Below are positions 1 through 6,410 of a DNA stretch of 9,068 bases, in pieces. Positions within the stretch are counted from its first letter, which is position 1. Each line of letters starts with the position of its first letter. The position numbers and the translations under genes were made by a program. The notes under the pieces were generated by a model that was not told the origin of the DNA, ran no database searches, and saw only the letters and a program-made list of their open reading frames with translations. Source of the stretch: Nitrososphaeraceae archaeon (GTDB lineage Archaea; Thermoproteota; Nitrososphaeria; Nitrososphaerales; Nitrososphaeraceae); NCBI GenBank assembly GCA_030038695.1, contig JASHSN010000063.1:1-9068 (forward strand). The letters run 5' to 3'.

Positions 1-246
1 CCCAAGTTTAAAGACCCTATTCATTCCGAATTGTTAAAAATCCCAGAGGTTAGATCATTATCTGAAGTTACGGGTCGTTTTGACATGATTGTTGTTGTAA
101 ACGCCCGTACGTTAGAGGAATTGCACAACGTAGTAATCGGACTCATCGGAAAAATAGAAGGTATTCAAAACACAGAGACCTTCGTTGAAATGCAGAGGAC
201 TGAAAAAGAACCGGTATATGCAATTCAGCAATCCCTGATGAGGTAA
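1..246 (+). CDS. Lrp/AsnC ligand-binding (RAM) domain protein, 5' end outside window
   Basis: The reading frame is open from base 1, so the gene begins before the window and only about 81 C-terminal codons are visible; the TTG at 31 is internal, not the start. The visible part has the beta-alpha-beta-beta-alpha-beta layout of the Lrp/AsnC effector domain: a KIPEV-type turn, then the GRFDMIVVV strand where most family members have GxYDxxxxV, a helix (TLEELHNVVIGLIGKIEGI) and a last strand after the typical gap (NTETFVEMQ). Such domains bind amino acids and form oligomers, either attached to a helix-turn-helix or as stand-alone proteins of about 75-80 residues in archaea. Only a few residues are missing for the stand-alone type, but the window cannot tell whether an HTH precedes. 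The gene ends 90 nt before secE on the same strand, with no obvious T-run between them. Confidence 0.82.
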   Translation, partial: PKFKDPIHSELLKIPEVRSLSEVTGRFDMIVVVNARTLEELHNVVIGLIGKIEGIQNTETFVEMQRTEKEPVYAIQQSLMR

Positions 247-336
247 TTTAGACTTAAGGCACACACACAGCATCAGGAGTAGATTCAAATAGTACGAAAG
301 GTATAACCCAGTTGAATATTTTTGGTGTTGTTGCTA

Positions 337-510
337 GTGCAACGTAAGGTCGTGGAGATGGTCCAGACTATGAAACTTGCTAAGAAGACGAGCAAGGATG
401 ATTACTTTACACACCTCCGTCTAGTCCTGCTTGGTATGGCCACTGTGGGTGGTATTGCTTTTGTCGTAAAGCTTATTGCTGAATTTATTACCTTTGGCAA
501 TAGACATTAA
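337..510 (+). CDS. secE: SecE / Sec61-gamma subunit of the protein translocon
   Basis: This small single-span membrane protein has the SecE/Sec61-gamma pattern: an amphipathic N-terminal helix ending in a basic patch (KLAKKTSKDDYF), the conserved hinge, then one hydrophobic segment (LVLLGMATVGGIAFVVKLI) and a short tail. SecE clamps the two halves of the SecY channel in the cytoplasmic membrane. The start is uncertain: the frame is open from a TTG at 322, with further in-frame starts at GTG 337, GTG 352 and ATG 358. I use 337 because it leaves about 15 residues before the KK motif, close to other archaeal SecE proteins, while 358 would cut the amphipathic helix. TATA-like stretches at 302-306 and 314-321 fit starts at about 337 and about 352 respectively. 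In many archaea nusG and ribosomal protein genes follow secE; none does here. Confidence 0.78.
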   Translation: MQRKVVEMVQTMKLAKKTSKDDYFTHLRLVLLGMATVGGIAFVVKLIAEFITFGNRH

Positions 511-555
511 GACATTTTATTCCCTCTAGAACTGCAACGCAAATTAGATCTGTCG

Positions 556-570
556 AGAAACCAGGTTTCT
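556..570. repeat. Perfect 15-nt dyad AGAAACC-A-GGTTTCT
   Basis: Two 7-nt arms are exact reverse complements around one central A. As RNA the loop is too tight for all seven pairs, so it is more likely a DNA dyad that a dimeric regulator could bind, or a chance palindrome. It lies 46 nt past the secE stop and about 165 nt before the purP TATA box, so it is not placed like a typical archaeal operator. No T-run follows it, which argues against a terminator. Confidence 0.35.
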
Positions 571-733
571 TGCTATGTTCATAATAAGTTGGGTGTTGCG
601 ACATTTCTTTCTCCGCTAAAACAGAATCTTCCTTCTTATTGGGAAATGCATTCCAAGTGGAATAAGGATAGATCTCCTCAGTAATGTCTGTCCCGATATT
701 CCGCTACGTAAAAGACACATCTTTCGGAAGTAC

Positions 734-742
734 TTTTAATAT
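734..742 (+). promoter_or_regulatory. TATA-box candidate for purP (TTTTAATAT)
   Basis: An AT-rich TATA-like element is centred about 28 nt before the TTG at 766, the spacing that puts an archaeal transcription start on or just before the first codon. A leaderless transcript is therefore likely. Confidence 0.45.
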
Positions 743-765
743 CATCGAAGTTAGCTACCTTCCAT

Positions 766-1818
766 TTGACAAAAGGAATGAATGATAAGGACGCTTACAC
801 TATTGCTACGCTGGGGTCGCACTGTTCACTTCAAGTACTTAAAGGTGCGAAAGATGAAGGTTTCAGAACTTTGCTTATTTGTGAAAGACAACGACTAAAT
901 CTATACAAAAGATTCAAATTCATCGATGAAATTCTCGTAGTCGAAAATTTTAGTGAGATTTTAGATCAAACATGCCAGCAACGACTTATGGAATCTAATT
1001 CTATAATAATACCTCATGGTACATTCATCGCCTATTTGAATAGTGAGAAGATCGAACGCATTTCTCCCCCAATATTTGGTAACAAATGGATTTTTAGGTG
1101 GGAAGCAGATAGAGGATTGAAACAAAGACTGATGGAAGAGTCGAAACTATCCATACCAAGATCCATAGGGTCTAAGGACGATATAGAAGATTTATGCATA
1201 GTGAAACTACATGGAGCAGCTGGAGGGCGCGGTTATTTCTTGGCCTGGGACAAAAAGAGTTTTGATGAAGGAGTTGAAAAATTAATTAAGAATAATACAA
1301 TAAAAGGTGAAGAGGAGTTATATATTCAGGAATATGTCAGCGGCGTACCGGCGTATCTTCAATTCTTCTATTCTCCTATCACCAAGGAGATCGAATTAAT
1401 GGGCATAGATAGAAGGTACGAATCAGATATTGATGGCATTGGCAGAATTCCTTCCAAGCAACAGCTAGCTGTACATCTTGAACCCTCGTACAACGTGGTA
1501 GGAAATATCCCACTAGTCCTTAGGGAGTCTTTGTTATGCGAAGTTTACGCCATGGGAGAGAGGTTCGTGGAAGCGGCTAGTAGACTTGTACCTCCTGGAA
1601 TGATGGGTCCATTTTGTCTCGAAGGAATATATGATCGTGAAGGAAAATTTATTACGTTTGAATTTTCAGCAAGAATAGTTGCAGGTACCAATCTGTATTT
1701 GGAGGGTTCTCCTTATTCTGGATTAATCTTTGATGAACCTATGAGTATGGGAAGAAGAGTGGCACGTGAGATAAAAATAGCAGATGGAAAGGATATTCTC
1801 CAACAAATAATAACTTAA
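766..1818 (+). CDS. purP: PurP-family formate-dependent FAICAR synthetase (ATP-grasp ligase)
   Basis: Archaeal PurP joins formate to AICAR using ATP to give FAICAR, the ninth step of IMP synthesis, in the cytosol. The whole family layout is present at the usual length (350 residues): the N-terminal IATLGSHCSLQVLKGAKDEG nucleotide motif (residues 13-32), LLICE (36-40), IIPHGTFIAYL (81-91), FGNKWIFRWE (104-113), the ATP-grasp GAAGGRGYF loop (150-158), ELMGIDRRYES (210-220), VVGNIPLVLRESLL (244-257), LVPPGMMGPFCLE (274-286) and the C-terminal FEFSARIVAGTNLY (298-311) with GSPYS. The family often has paralogues, some of uncertain substrate, so the exact reaction is inferred. The start is TTG 766; ATG 778 is the alternative, and both fit the TATA box at 734-742. 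It converges on the HEAT-repeat gene, with 56 nt between the stop codons. Confidence 0.9.
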   Translation: MTKGMNDKDAYTIATLGSHCSLQVLKGAKDEGFRTLLICERQRLNLYKRFKFIDEILVVENFSEILDQTCQQRLMESNSIIIPHGTFIAYLNSEKIERISPPIFGNKWIFRWEADRGLKQRLMEESKLSIPRSIGSKDDIEDLCIVKLHGAAGGRGYFLAWDKKSFDEGVEKLIKNNTIKGEEELYIQEYVSGVPAYLQFFYSPITKEIELMGIDRRYESDIDGIGRIPSKQQLAVHLEPSYNVVGNIPLVLRESLLCEVYAMGERFVEAASRLVPPGMMGPFCLEGIYDREGKFITFEFSARIVAGTNLYLEGSPYSGLIFDEPMSMGRRVAREIKIADGKDILQQIIT

Positions 1819-1874
1819 CTGCACCACCTAATCTTTCAAGTATCGTGATTTCGTGGTAACATAGTTATTCCAAT

Positions 1875-2525
1875 TTATCCCCCAGTCATCTTGATGAATT
1901 TGTTTGTTCTCTTTACCTTCGATATATAGTCGATATTCGCTAATGCAACATCCGCGGACTCCCGCACTTCTTCACTTCCGTCATCCAATGCTTTCTCAAG
2001 TGCTTCCCTAGCATTTTCGGAGCCGATAACACCAAGAGCAATAGCCGCTTCGTGTCTCACGAAGAAACTCGAGTCCGATGATAATGCCTCTGAAAGGGCA
2101 TCTATCGCACTCGTAAACCCGAGCTGTCCTAGAGAAAATGCTGCTTCGTGTCTAACCAATTGATCTTTATCATTTTTGAGGACTATGCTAATAGGATAAA
2201 CTGAATTTTCGTCAGATATATCTGCTAATATGCAAATTGCTCTTGTCCTTATTACGTTATCCGCATGAGTGAGCAAATCCAGGAAATATTTTTCATTTCG
2301 ATAGTCATATTGTTTTTCCATTTCTTGCAAAATGTTCATTCTATCGGCAGATCGTGAATGATGGATCCTGCTCATTGCGTAAGAAAATTGTCCACAGTAC
2401 GGCATAAATCTTACTATGTTACGCCAATCTTGTGTTGTTAATATAACAAATGGCACTCTTGTATTACTGAGCACAAATGCACGACTGCCTGGTATGAATA
2501 AAACCTCAGCATTTTTGTTTCGCAT
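1875..2525 (-). CDS. HEAT-repeat protein resembling one half of deoxyhypusine hydroxylase (DOHH)
   Basis: Residues from about 78 to 203 form HEAT-like helical pairs. Two of them carry RHEAA motifs, H126-E127 and H158-E159, 32 residues apart, in a frame reading HE-xxxx-LGQLG, then AI, then VRHEAAIALGVIG, then a VRES pair. Human DOHH has the same order (HE, LGQ, AI, VRHEA, ALGAIG) with His-His spacing 33 as I recall it, and uses four such HE pairs, two per half, to hold a di-iron site that hydroxylates deoxyhypusine on eIF5A. This protein has only two pairs, so a homodimer would be needed; that is inference. It could instead be a generic PBS-lyase-type HEAT scaffold. The first 50 or so residues have no family match; an internal ATG at 2375 (residue 51) has a TATA-like GATTTATG 28-35 nt upstream (2403-2410, minus) and may be the true start, giving 166 residues. 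It lies 139 nt downstream of the acetyltransferase on the same strand. Confidence 0.72.
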   Translation of the reverse strand: MRNKNAEVLFIPGSRAFVLSNTRVPFVILTTQDWRNIVRFMPYCGQFSYAMSRIHHSRSADRMNILQEMEKQYDYRNEKYFLDLLTHADNVIRTRAICILADISDENSVYPISIVLKNDKDQLVRHEAAFSLGQLGFTSAIDALSEALSSDSSFFVRHEAAIALGVIGSENAREALEKALDDGSEEVRESADVALANIDYISKVKRTNKFIKMTGG

Positions 2526-2664
2526 TTGTAAAGTGAATCTCTTTAATCAATTCTTCTGGATTACCCCGCATTTTCATGTTTCAGTCAAAGCATAGCCGAT
2601 ATATTTCTAATCCACTTATTACGTCTCACTTTAAGCCACTCGTGCGTGCGTACAGTACTAATGT

Positions 2665-3231
2665 CTAGACGAATTCGGGTCGTCTGTTCAGCCTGTAATA
2701 TAATACTACATCAAAGAATTTGTCATATTTATATATAGAATCCCTCAGGGTTCCTTCCCTTTTCAACCCATTTTTTTCTAAAACGCGTATAGATGCTCTG
2801 TTTGTTGCGAGAACATTCGCATAGACTTTATGTAATCGGAGAACCCGGAACGCATAATTGATAACTAGATTTATTGACTCAGTTGCAATACCCATATTCC
2901 AATATTTCTTGGCTATCCAATACCCTATTTGGCCACTCTTATTCACGTTGTCGATTTTCTGTAGGCTAATCACTCCAACTAGCTTGCCATTCTCTGTTAG
3001 ATCTATAGCGAAATTTAGCTCCTTTTTTAATCTGAAGTTCCTGCGACTTTTATCAATGAACCTCCTTGCATCTTCCGTTCCATAGGGATAAGGCATGTGC
3101 ACAAGGTATCGAACAACGTGTGCTGTTACAAGTCGTGGCATTGTATGAACGTCATTGTATCTAAGTTGCCTCAGTCTCACAACTTTAGTCCTACATGTTG
3201 GGAATTCACTCAGTGTATCTTCACCGCGCAT
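2665..3231 (-). CDS. GNAT N-acetyltransferase, RimJ/RimL-like
   Basis: A 188-residue protein of the acetyl-CoA-dependent GNAT superfamily, RimJ/RimL branch, whose members acetylate protein N-termini, amino sugars or small amines. Visible marks are the N-terminal VVRLRQLRYNDV strand-helix (17-28), the central strands FAIDL and LVGVISL (74-90) with the family GxIxL shape, the cofactor strand QIGYWIAKKYWNMGIATESI (101-120) in which WNMGIATE takes the Q/R-x-x-G-x-G/A loop position, and motif B (ATNRASIRVLEKNGLKREG, 142-160), typical of this branch, with the Asn-x-x-Ser that approaches CoA. Length and ends are normal. The ATG at 3231 has a TATA-like element centred 26 nt upstream, favouring a leaderless mRNA. 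The substrate cannot be read from the sequence. It is divergent from the phasin-like gene, with 85 nt between start codons. Confidence 0.85.
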   Translation of the reverse strand: MRGEDTLSEFPTCRTKVVRLRQLRYNDVHTMPRLVTAHVVRYLVHMPYPYGTEDARRFIDKSRRNFRLKKELNFAIDLTENGKLVGVISLQKIDNVNKSGQIGYWIAKKYWNMGIATESINLVINYAFRVLRLHKVYANVLATNRASIRVLEKNGLKREGTLRDSIYKYDKFFDVVLYYRLNRRPEFV

Positions 3232-3252
3232 ACAACTTCACTCTTTTACAGG

Positions 3253-3261
3253 GATATGTAT
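3253..3261 (-). promoter_or_regulatory. TATA-box candidate for the acetyltransferase gene
   Basis: Read on the minus strand this is an ATACATATC stretch, centred about 26 nt before the ATG at 3231. The position fits a leaderless archaeal promoter; the sequence match is moderate. Confidence 0.38.
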
Positions 3262-3286
3262 GGTATTCCAGGAACCCAAAACAAGC

Positions 3287-3294
3287 TTTATCTA
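3287..3294 (+). promoter_or_regulatory. TATA-box candidate for the phasin-like gene (TTTATCTA)
   Basis: Centred about 26-27 nt before the ATG at 3317. It shares an 85-nt divergent region with the acetyltransferase promoter. A GAGGAG stretch ends two bases before the ATG, which is too close for a working ribosome binding site, so leaderless initiation is more likely. Confidence 0.4.
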
Positions 3295-3316
3295 TCATTG
3301 CAACTGATCGAGGAGT

Positions 3317-3865
3317 ATGTCAACAAAAAAGGAGGAGCAAAAGCAACACTCAAGAAGTAGCAATACAACAAGTCCTCAGGAAGCAAAAAAAGAAGTTGAA
3401 AAACTAACAGAGGATGCGAAAAAAAGAAAAGATGCTACAACAGTTGCCAAAAAGTTAGAACCCATAGTAGAGAAAAGAGAAGGCAAGAACCAAGTACTCG
3501 TTGAGGGATTAGATGAGAGCAAGGATAATATCAGACTAGCAATAAAAGAAACTATAGCAGAAATCCCGCGATTTATACAAATTGTTAAAGATTTTCAAGA
3601 GACAGCTATAGATCTTTCAGATTGTTTTATAGAATCACAAAGACAAGTCATAAGTTCTCTGCTATTAATACCAAGTAGAGACACATCTGGATCAATCCTG
3701 AGTTATTGGACGTTCCAGCCAACGATAGCTGATATCTATCTACGCATGTTCAGGATTACTGTGGACACTGCCATTGCTACAAACAGGTTAATGAAAAAGT
3801 TGTTTTTTGCGAACCTCGAGGCCGCGAGCTCATTGCTGACACGCTCTAAAGAGCAAGTCCGCTAA
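3317..3865 (+). CDS. Charged helical protein, possibly phasin-like; function unknown
   Basis: I do not recognise a named family with confidence. The first 60 or so residues are almost all Lys, Glu, Ser, Thr and Gln (low complexity, probably disordered or coiled coil, e.g. KKEVEKLTEDAKKRKD at 24-39). Residues 65-120 are predicted long amphipathic helices (ESKDNIRLAIKETIAEIPRF, IVKDFQETAIDLSDCF), followed by a Trp/Pro break (SYWTFQP, 129-135) and a last amphipathic helix ending NRLMKKLFFANLEAASSLL (156-174). There is no signal peptide and no clear membrane span. The charged start plus amphipathic helices and the ANLEAAS ending recall phasins and PhaE-type proteins that coat polyhydroxyalkanoate granules, and some soil ammonia-oxidising archaea carry PHA synthase genes, but no PHA gene lies nearby, so this is a weak analogy. 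The ATG at 3317 is supported by the TATA-like box at 3287-3294. Confidence 0.68.
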   Translation: MSTKKEEQKQHSRSSNTTSPQEAKKEVEKLTEDAKKRKDATTVAKKLEPIVEKREGKNQVLVEGLDESKDNIRLAIKETIAEIPRFIQIVKDFQETAIDLSDCFIESQRQVISSLLLIPSRDTSGSILSYWTFQPTIADIYLRMFRITVDTAIATNRLMKKLFFANLEAASSLLTRSKEQVR

Positions 3866-3975
3866 TAGAAAAGATTCTAGCTGGCTAAAGCATGCATTGA
3901 ATCCAAATTGCAGTAATCGAGTATCATCCTACGTGGTCATATGAAAGAGCAGAGATACAAAGGACCAGGATACTA

Positions 3976-3980
3976 TTTTT
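3976..3980 (+). terminator. Weak T-run terminator candidate after the phasin-like gene
   Basis: A run of five T in a local TACTATTTTTC context lies 110 nt past the stop at 3865 and before the lysC promoter. Archaeal termination often needs only a short T-run. It is the only such run in the 198-nt gap, which otherwise holds nothing I can name. Confidence 0.22.
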
Positions 3981-4022
3981 CGGCATCTCTGACTAGAATC
4001 AGACATAGGAAGCAGTTGAATG

Positions 4023-4031
4023 TTTAATATA
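4023..4031 (+). promoter_or_regulatory. TATA-box candidate for the lysC-ilvE operon (TTTAATATA)
   Basis: A good TATA-like element whose expected transcription start is about 4051-4056, giving a leader of roughly 10 nt before TTG 4064. That leader would contain GTGAGGT (4055-4061), a Shine-Dalgarno-like stretch. An 11-nt palindrome, CTCGA-A-TCGAG (4045-4055), sits over the predicted start of transcription, where a repressor could act. Confidence 0.45.
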
Positions 4032-4063
4032 CGGATCGTCAGTCCTCGAATCGAGTGAGGTAA

Positions 4064-5488
4064 TTGATCCCTGTTACTGTCGCTAAATTCGGTGGTAGTG
4101 CACTAGGAGTAGATGGTATTCTAATTGACAAAATCATCAAAAGGATAGAACAATTGAAAATCAAAACAAAAGTCGTTGCCGTTTTTTCTGCTCCCCTGAT
4201 CACTTATGATGACAAATTCTATTCTATGACAGATGTCGCAATAAAGGTCGGGAGGAGCTATGCTGCTTCCGATCCTATTGAAATCGAGATTTTGAGGGAG
4301 GTTTATGAACGAATTGCCTCGAAACATCTTTCTAATCAGTATTATCAGGAATTCCTTACACATCTCGATAGATTCTACCGTCAAGTGATAATTTCACTAA
4401 AACAGGCCGCAGAAAATCGACGTTTTGTTGACCTTATCAGATCGAGAACGCTTGCATACAGTGGAGAGATTCCAATGTCTTATCTTATGGACCTTGTTAT
4501 AAAAAGCCACGGGATGAAATCTGATCACGTTGTTATCGAAAAATGGCCAATTATCACTGACGACAACTTTGAGGCAGCCAATTTTCTGATTCAAGAATCA
4601 AAACAGAATGACGGTCATTTGTTAGATTTGGTCGATCATAACGAGATCGTTTGTATAGGGGGATTTATAGGTAAAACGATTGATGGTCTGGAAACAACAT
4701 ATGAGCGGGGCGGTTCTGATAGAACGGCGATAGACACAGCAATCCTCTTACACGACCGATACGACATGAAGGTCGATTTTGAAAAAGATAGCTCAGTGCA
4801 AAGTGCTGATCCAAAGATAGTAAAGAACGGTTTGGAAAATATTCATTACCTGTCTTATAACGAGGCAAAGCTAGCTGGAATGTTCGGTATGAAGATTCTG
4901 GACCCTGTCGCTATAAAGGAAATTGTTGACAATAATTTGGATATCCCTATAGTTATCACCAATATGAGTGATCCTTCAAACACCACGATAATACAAAGAG
5001 ATCCTCCACATCAAGCAGGTGTAAACCTAGTTAAGATTGTCACAGGAAAGAAACACTGCGCTATGGTACGAATTGAAAGTATTGCAGCATCTCACGTGAT
5101 CGCCTCGTTTGAAAAGGACAAACAGTATCATGATTTCGTCAAATTATCTCCGTACACAAGTGATGACGTGGAAATTTGTCGGCTGCTTTTTCTAGATGCC
5201 GACTACGTTCGCAGACAAGAACGTCACTTCAAAGCATACTATCCAAAGGTCGAGATAGTGTATGGAAGAGGCGTAGTGACCCTTATCGGCGATAGAATGT
5301 GGCAGGTGCCGAACATAGCATCTACTGCTAGCAGTACGGTTGGAGAACACGGTATAAATATTCTCAATTTGGACGCGCAAGAGGAGACATCAAGAATCCT
5401 GATTGTTGTAGAAGATAAAGGCACTAACGTTGGTGACGCTGTTAAAGCAATTCACTCTAAACGGCCTAATATTCGAGATCAGAAATAA
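4064..5488 (+). CDS. lysC: Aspartate kinase with C-terminal ACT domains
   Basis: Aspartate kinase phosphorylates L-aspartate to aspartyl-phosphate, the entry to lysine, threonine, methionine and isoleucine synthesis. The amino-acid-kinase domain spans about 1-315: the ATP loop VAKFGGSALG (6-15), SGE (133-135), the GGFIGKTIDG and TTYERGGSDRTA block (199-222) with the RGGSD signature, SADPKIV (247-253), and LSYNEAKLAGMFGMKILDP (263-281), where most homologues have a His in the final LHP. The regulatory part has a first ACT unit at about 323-390 and a second at about 403-465 (TLIGDRMWQVPNIASTASSTVGEHGINILNL pattern), so feedback by an end-product amino acid is likely; which one is not visible. 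Length, 474, is normal. TTG 4064 is the only start that keeps the KFGGS motif near the N-terminus, and is backed by the SD-like GTGAGGT. The next gene starts 3 nt after the stop. Confidence 0.92.
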   Translation: MIPVTVAKFGGSALGVDGILIDKIIKRIEQLKIKTKVVAVFSAPLITYDDKFYSMTDVAIKVGRSYAASDPIEIEILREVYERIASKHLSNQYYQEFLTHLDRFYRQVIISLKQAAENRRFVDLIRSRTLAYSGEIPMSYLMDLVIKSHGMKSDHVVIEKWPIITDDNFEAANFLIQESKQNDGHLLDLVDHNEIVCIGGFIGKTIDGLETTYERGGSDRTAIDTAILLHDRYDMKVDFEKDSSVQSADPKIVKNGLENIHYLSYNEAKLAGMFGMKILDPVAIKEIVDNNLDIPIVITNMSDPSNTTIIQRDPPHQAGVNLVKIVTGKKHCAMVRIESIAASHVIASFEKDKQYHDFVKLSPYTSDDVEICRLLFLDADYVRRQERHFKAYYPKVEIVYGRGVVTLIGDRMWQVPNIASTASSTVGEHGINILNLDAQEETSRILIVVEDKGTNVGDAVKAIHSKRPNIRDQK

Positions 5489-5491
5489 AAA

Positions 5492-6409
5492 ATGACAGAA
5501 GGCAAAATATGGATTGACGGATCTCTCGTAGAATGGAATCAAGCAAAAATTCATGTTCTCACTCATGGTTTACATTATGGAACAGCAGTATTCGAGGGAA
5601 TCCGTTGTTACCAAACCGACAATGGGCTAGCAGTTTTTCGTTTGACAGATCATATTCAACGATTAATGAACAGTGCAAAGATGTACTTTATGGACATCAG
5701 ATATTCCAAGAAAGAGCTGCACGATGCGATAATCGATACAATCAACGCGAATAAATCTGAGGATTGCTACATTAGACCGATCGCCTACTACGGTTACGGG
5801 AAAATGGGGGTTAATCCTCTTCCCAATAAGGTTTCTATAGCGATAGCAGTTTGGAAGTGGGATGAATATATTAGAGAAAGCGAACCTCAAAAAGGAGCAA
5901 GATTAATAGTCTCTTCATGGATGAGAATTGATGGAAGATCGATGCCGATGAATGCAAAAGCGGCAGCGAACTACGCGAATTCTGCTCTCGCCAGAATGGA
6001 AGCATTGAAGATGGGATTTGACGAGGCAGTGATGCTGAACACAGCCGGGAAGATTATCGAAGCTAGTGCAGAAAATATATTCATGGTGAGAGACAACGTA
6101 TCCATTACCCCTCCTATCAGTTCAGGTGCGCTCAACGGGATAACACGTGATAGCGTCTTGTCTATTTTGCGACATAACCGCAATCCTTATGAAATTCGTG
6201 ATATTTCAAGGGATGAATTGTACATAGCAGATGAAGTTTTCCTTACTGGCACTGCGTCAGGAATAAGAGGAGTGGGAAACATTGATAATAGAATTATTGG
6301 TGATGGAGAGACAGGTCAAGTTACGAAGCAGATTAAAGGCAAATTCGAAGCAATAATTCGGGGAAATGACAACATTTTTAGCAAGAAATGGCTCACTTAT
6401 GTCAACTAA
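5492..6409 (+). CDS. ilvE: Branched-chain amino acid aminotransferase (PLP fold type IV)
   Basis: IlvE transfers amino groups between glutamate and the branched 2-oxo acids, the final step of isoleucine, valine and leucine synthesis. The 305-residue length is typical. Visible marks are THGLHYGTAVFEGIR (24-38), RPIAYYGYGKMGVNP (95-109), the PLP Schiff-base lysine K156 in NAKAAANYANS, the E190 region IIEASAENIFMV (188-199) that contacts the pyridine nitrogen, and TPPISSGALNGITRD (206-220). One oddity is the C-terminal loop GTASGIRGV (253-261): most bacterial and archaeal IlvE proteins have GTAAE followed by P-V here, so the acidic residue is replaced by Gly. Related fold type IV enzymes (D-amino-acid transaminase, aminodeoxychorismate lyase) remain possible but fit the motifs less well. 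It starts 3 nt after lysC, so the two are almost certainly co-transcribed and probably translationally coupled. Confidence 0.92.
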   Translation: MTEGKIWIDGSLVEWNQAKIHVLTHGLHYGTAVFEGIRCYQTDNGLAVFRLTDHIQRLMNSAKMYFMDIRYSKKELHDAIIDTINANKSEDCYIRPIAYYGYGKMGVNPLPNKVSIAIAVWKWDEYIRESEPQKGARLIVSSWMRIDGRSMPMNAKAAANYANSALARMEALKMGFDEAVMLNTAGKIIEASAENIFMVRDNVSITPPISSGALNGITRDSVLSILRHNRNPYEIRDISRDELYIADEVFLTGTASGIRGVGNIDNRIIGDGETGQVTKQIKGKFEAIIRGNDNIFSKKWLTYVN

Positions 6410-6410
6410 G

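Larger units (their letters stand above)
511..765. other. Gap without a convincing gene, between secE and purP
   Basis: These 255 nt contain no gene I can support. Short frames exist (TTG 589 to TAA 684 on plus; ATG 604 to 500 on minus, overlapping the end of secE), but neither resembles a known protein. The visible structure is a 15-nt dyad at 556-570, a 5-bp inverted repeat at 650-663 (ATTCC / GGAAT with a 4-nt loop), two AGATCT sites, and the purP TATA box at the right end. I found no tRNA shape. Confidence 0.5.

Noticed and set aside
500..604. A minus-strand frame of 34 codons (67 without a start) over the secE 3' end
   Set aside because: It has no good start for the longer form, no TATA at the right spacing and no recognisable protein; open length is within chance.
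2858..3085. A 75-codon plus-strand frame opposite the acetyltransferase
   Set aside because: It is the antisense shadow of a gene with clear GNAT motifs, is rich in Ser/Phe/Leu and has no family resemblance.
3097..3407. Two plus-strand frames spanning the acetyltransferase start and the phasin-like start
   Set aside because: They overlap a well-supported gene and the divergent promoters; the frame from ATG 3317 has better composition and a placed TATA box.
3873..4000. A long-range inverted repeat GATTCTAG / CTAGAATC in the lysC upstream gap
   Set aside because: Eight bases over about 120 nt is close to what chance gives in a gap this size, with no compensating helices to suggest a riboswitch.
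3941..4027. A 28-codon plus-strand ORF from ATG 3941, before lysC
   Set aside because: Its end overlaps the lysC TATA box, it has no promoter of its own that I can see, and it has no homologue I know.
4121..5424. Several minus-strand frames of 61-87 codons inside lysC
   Set aside because: All lie opposite a complete aspartate kinase and show no family features.
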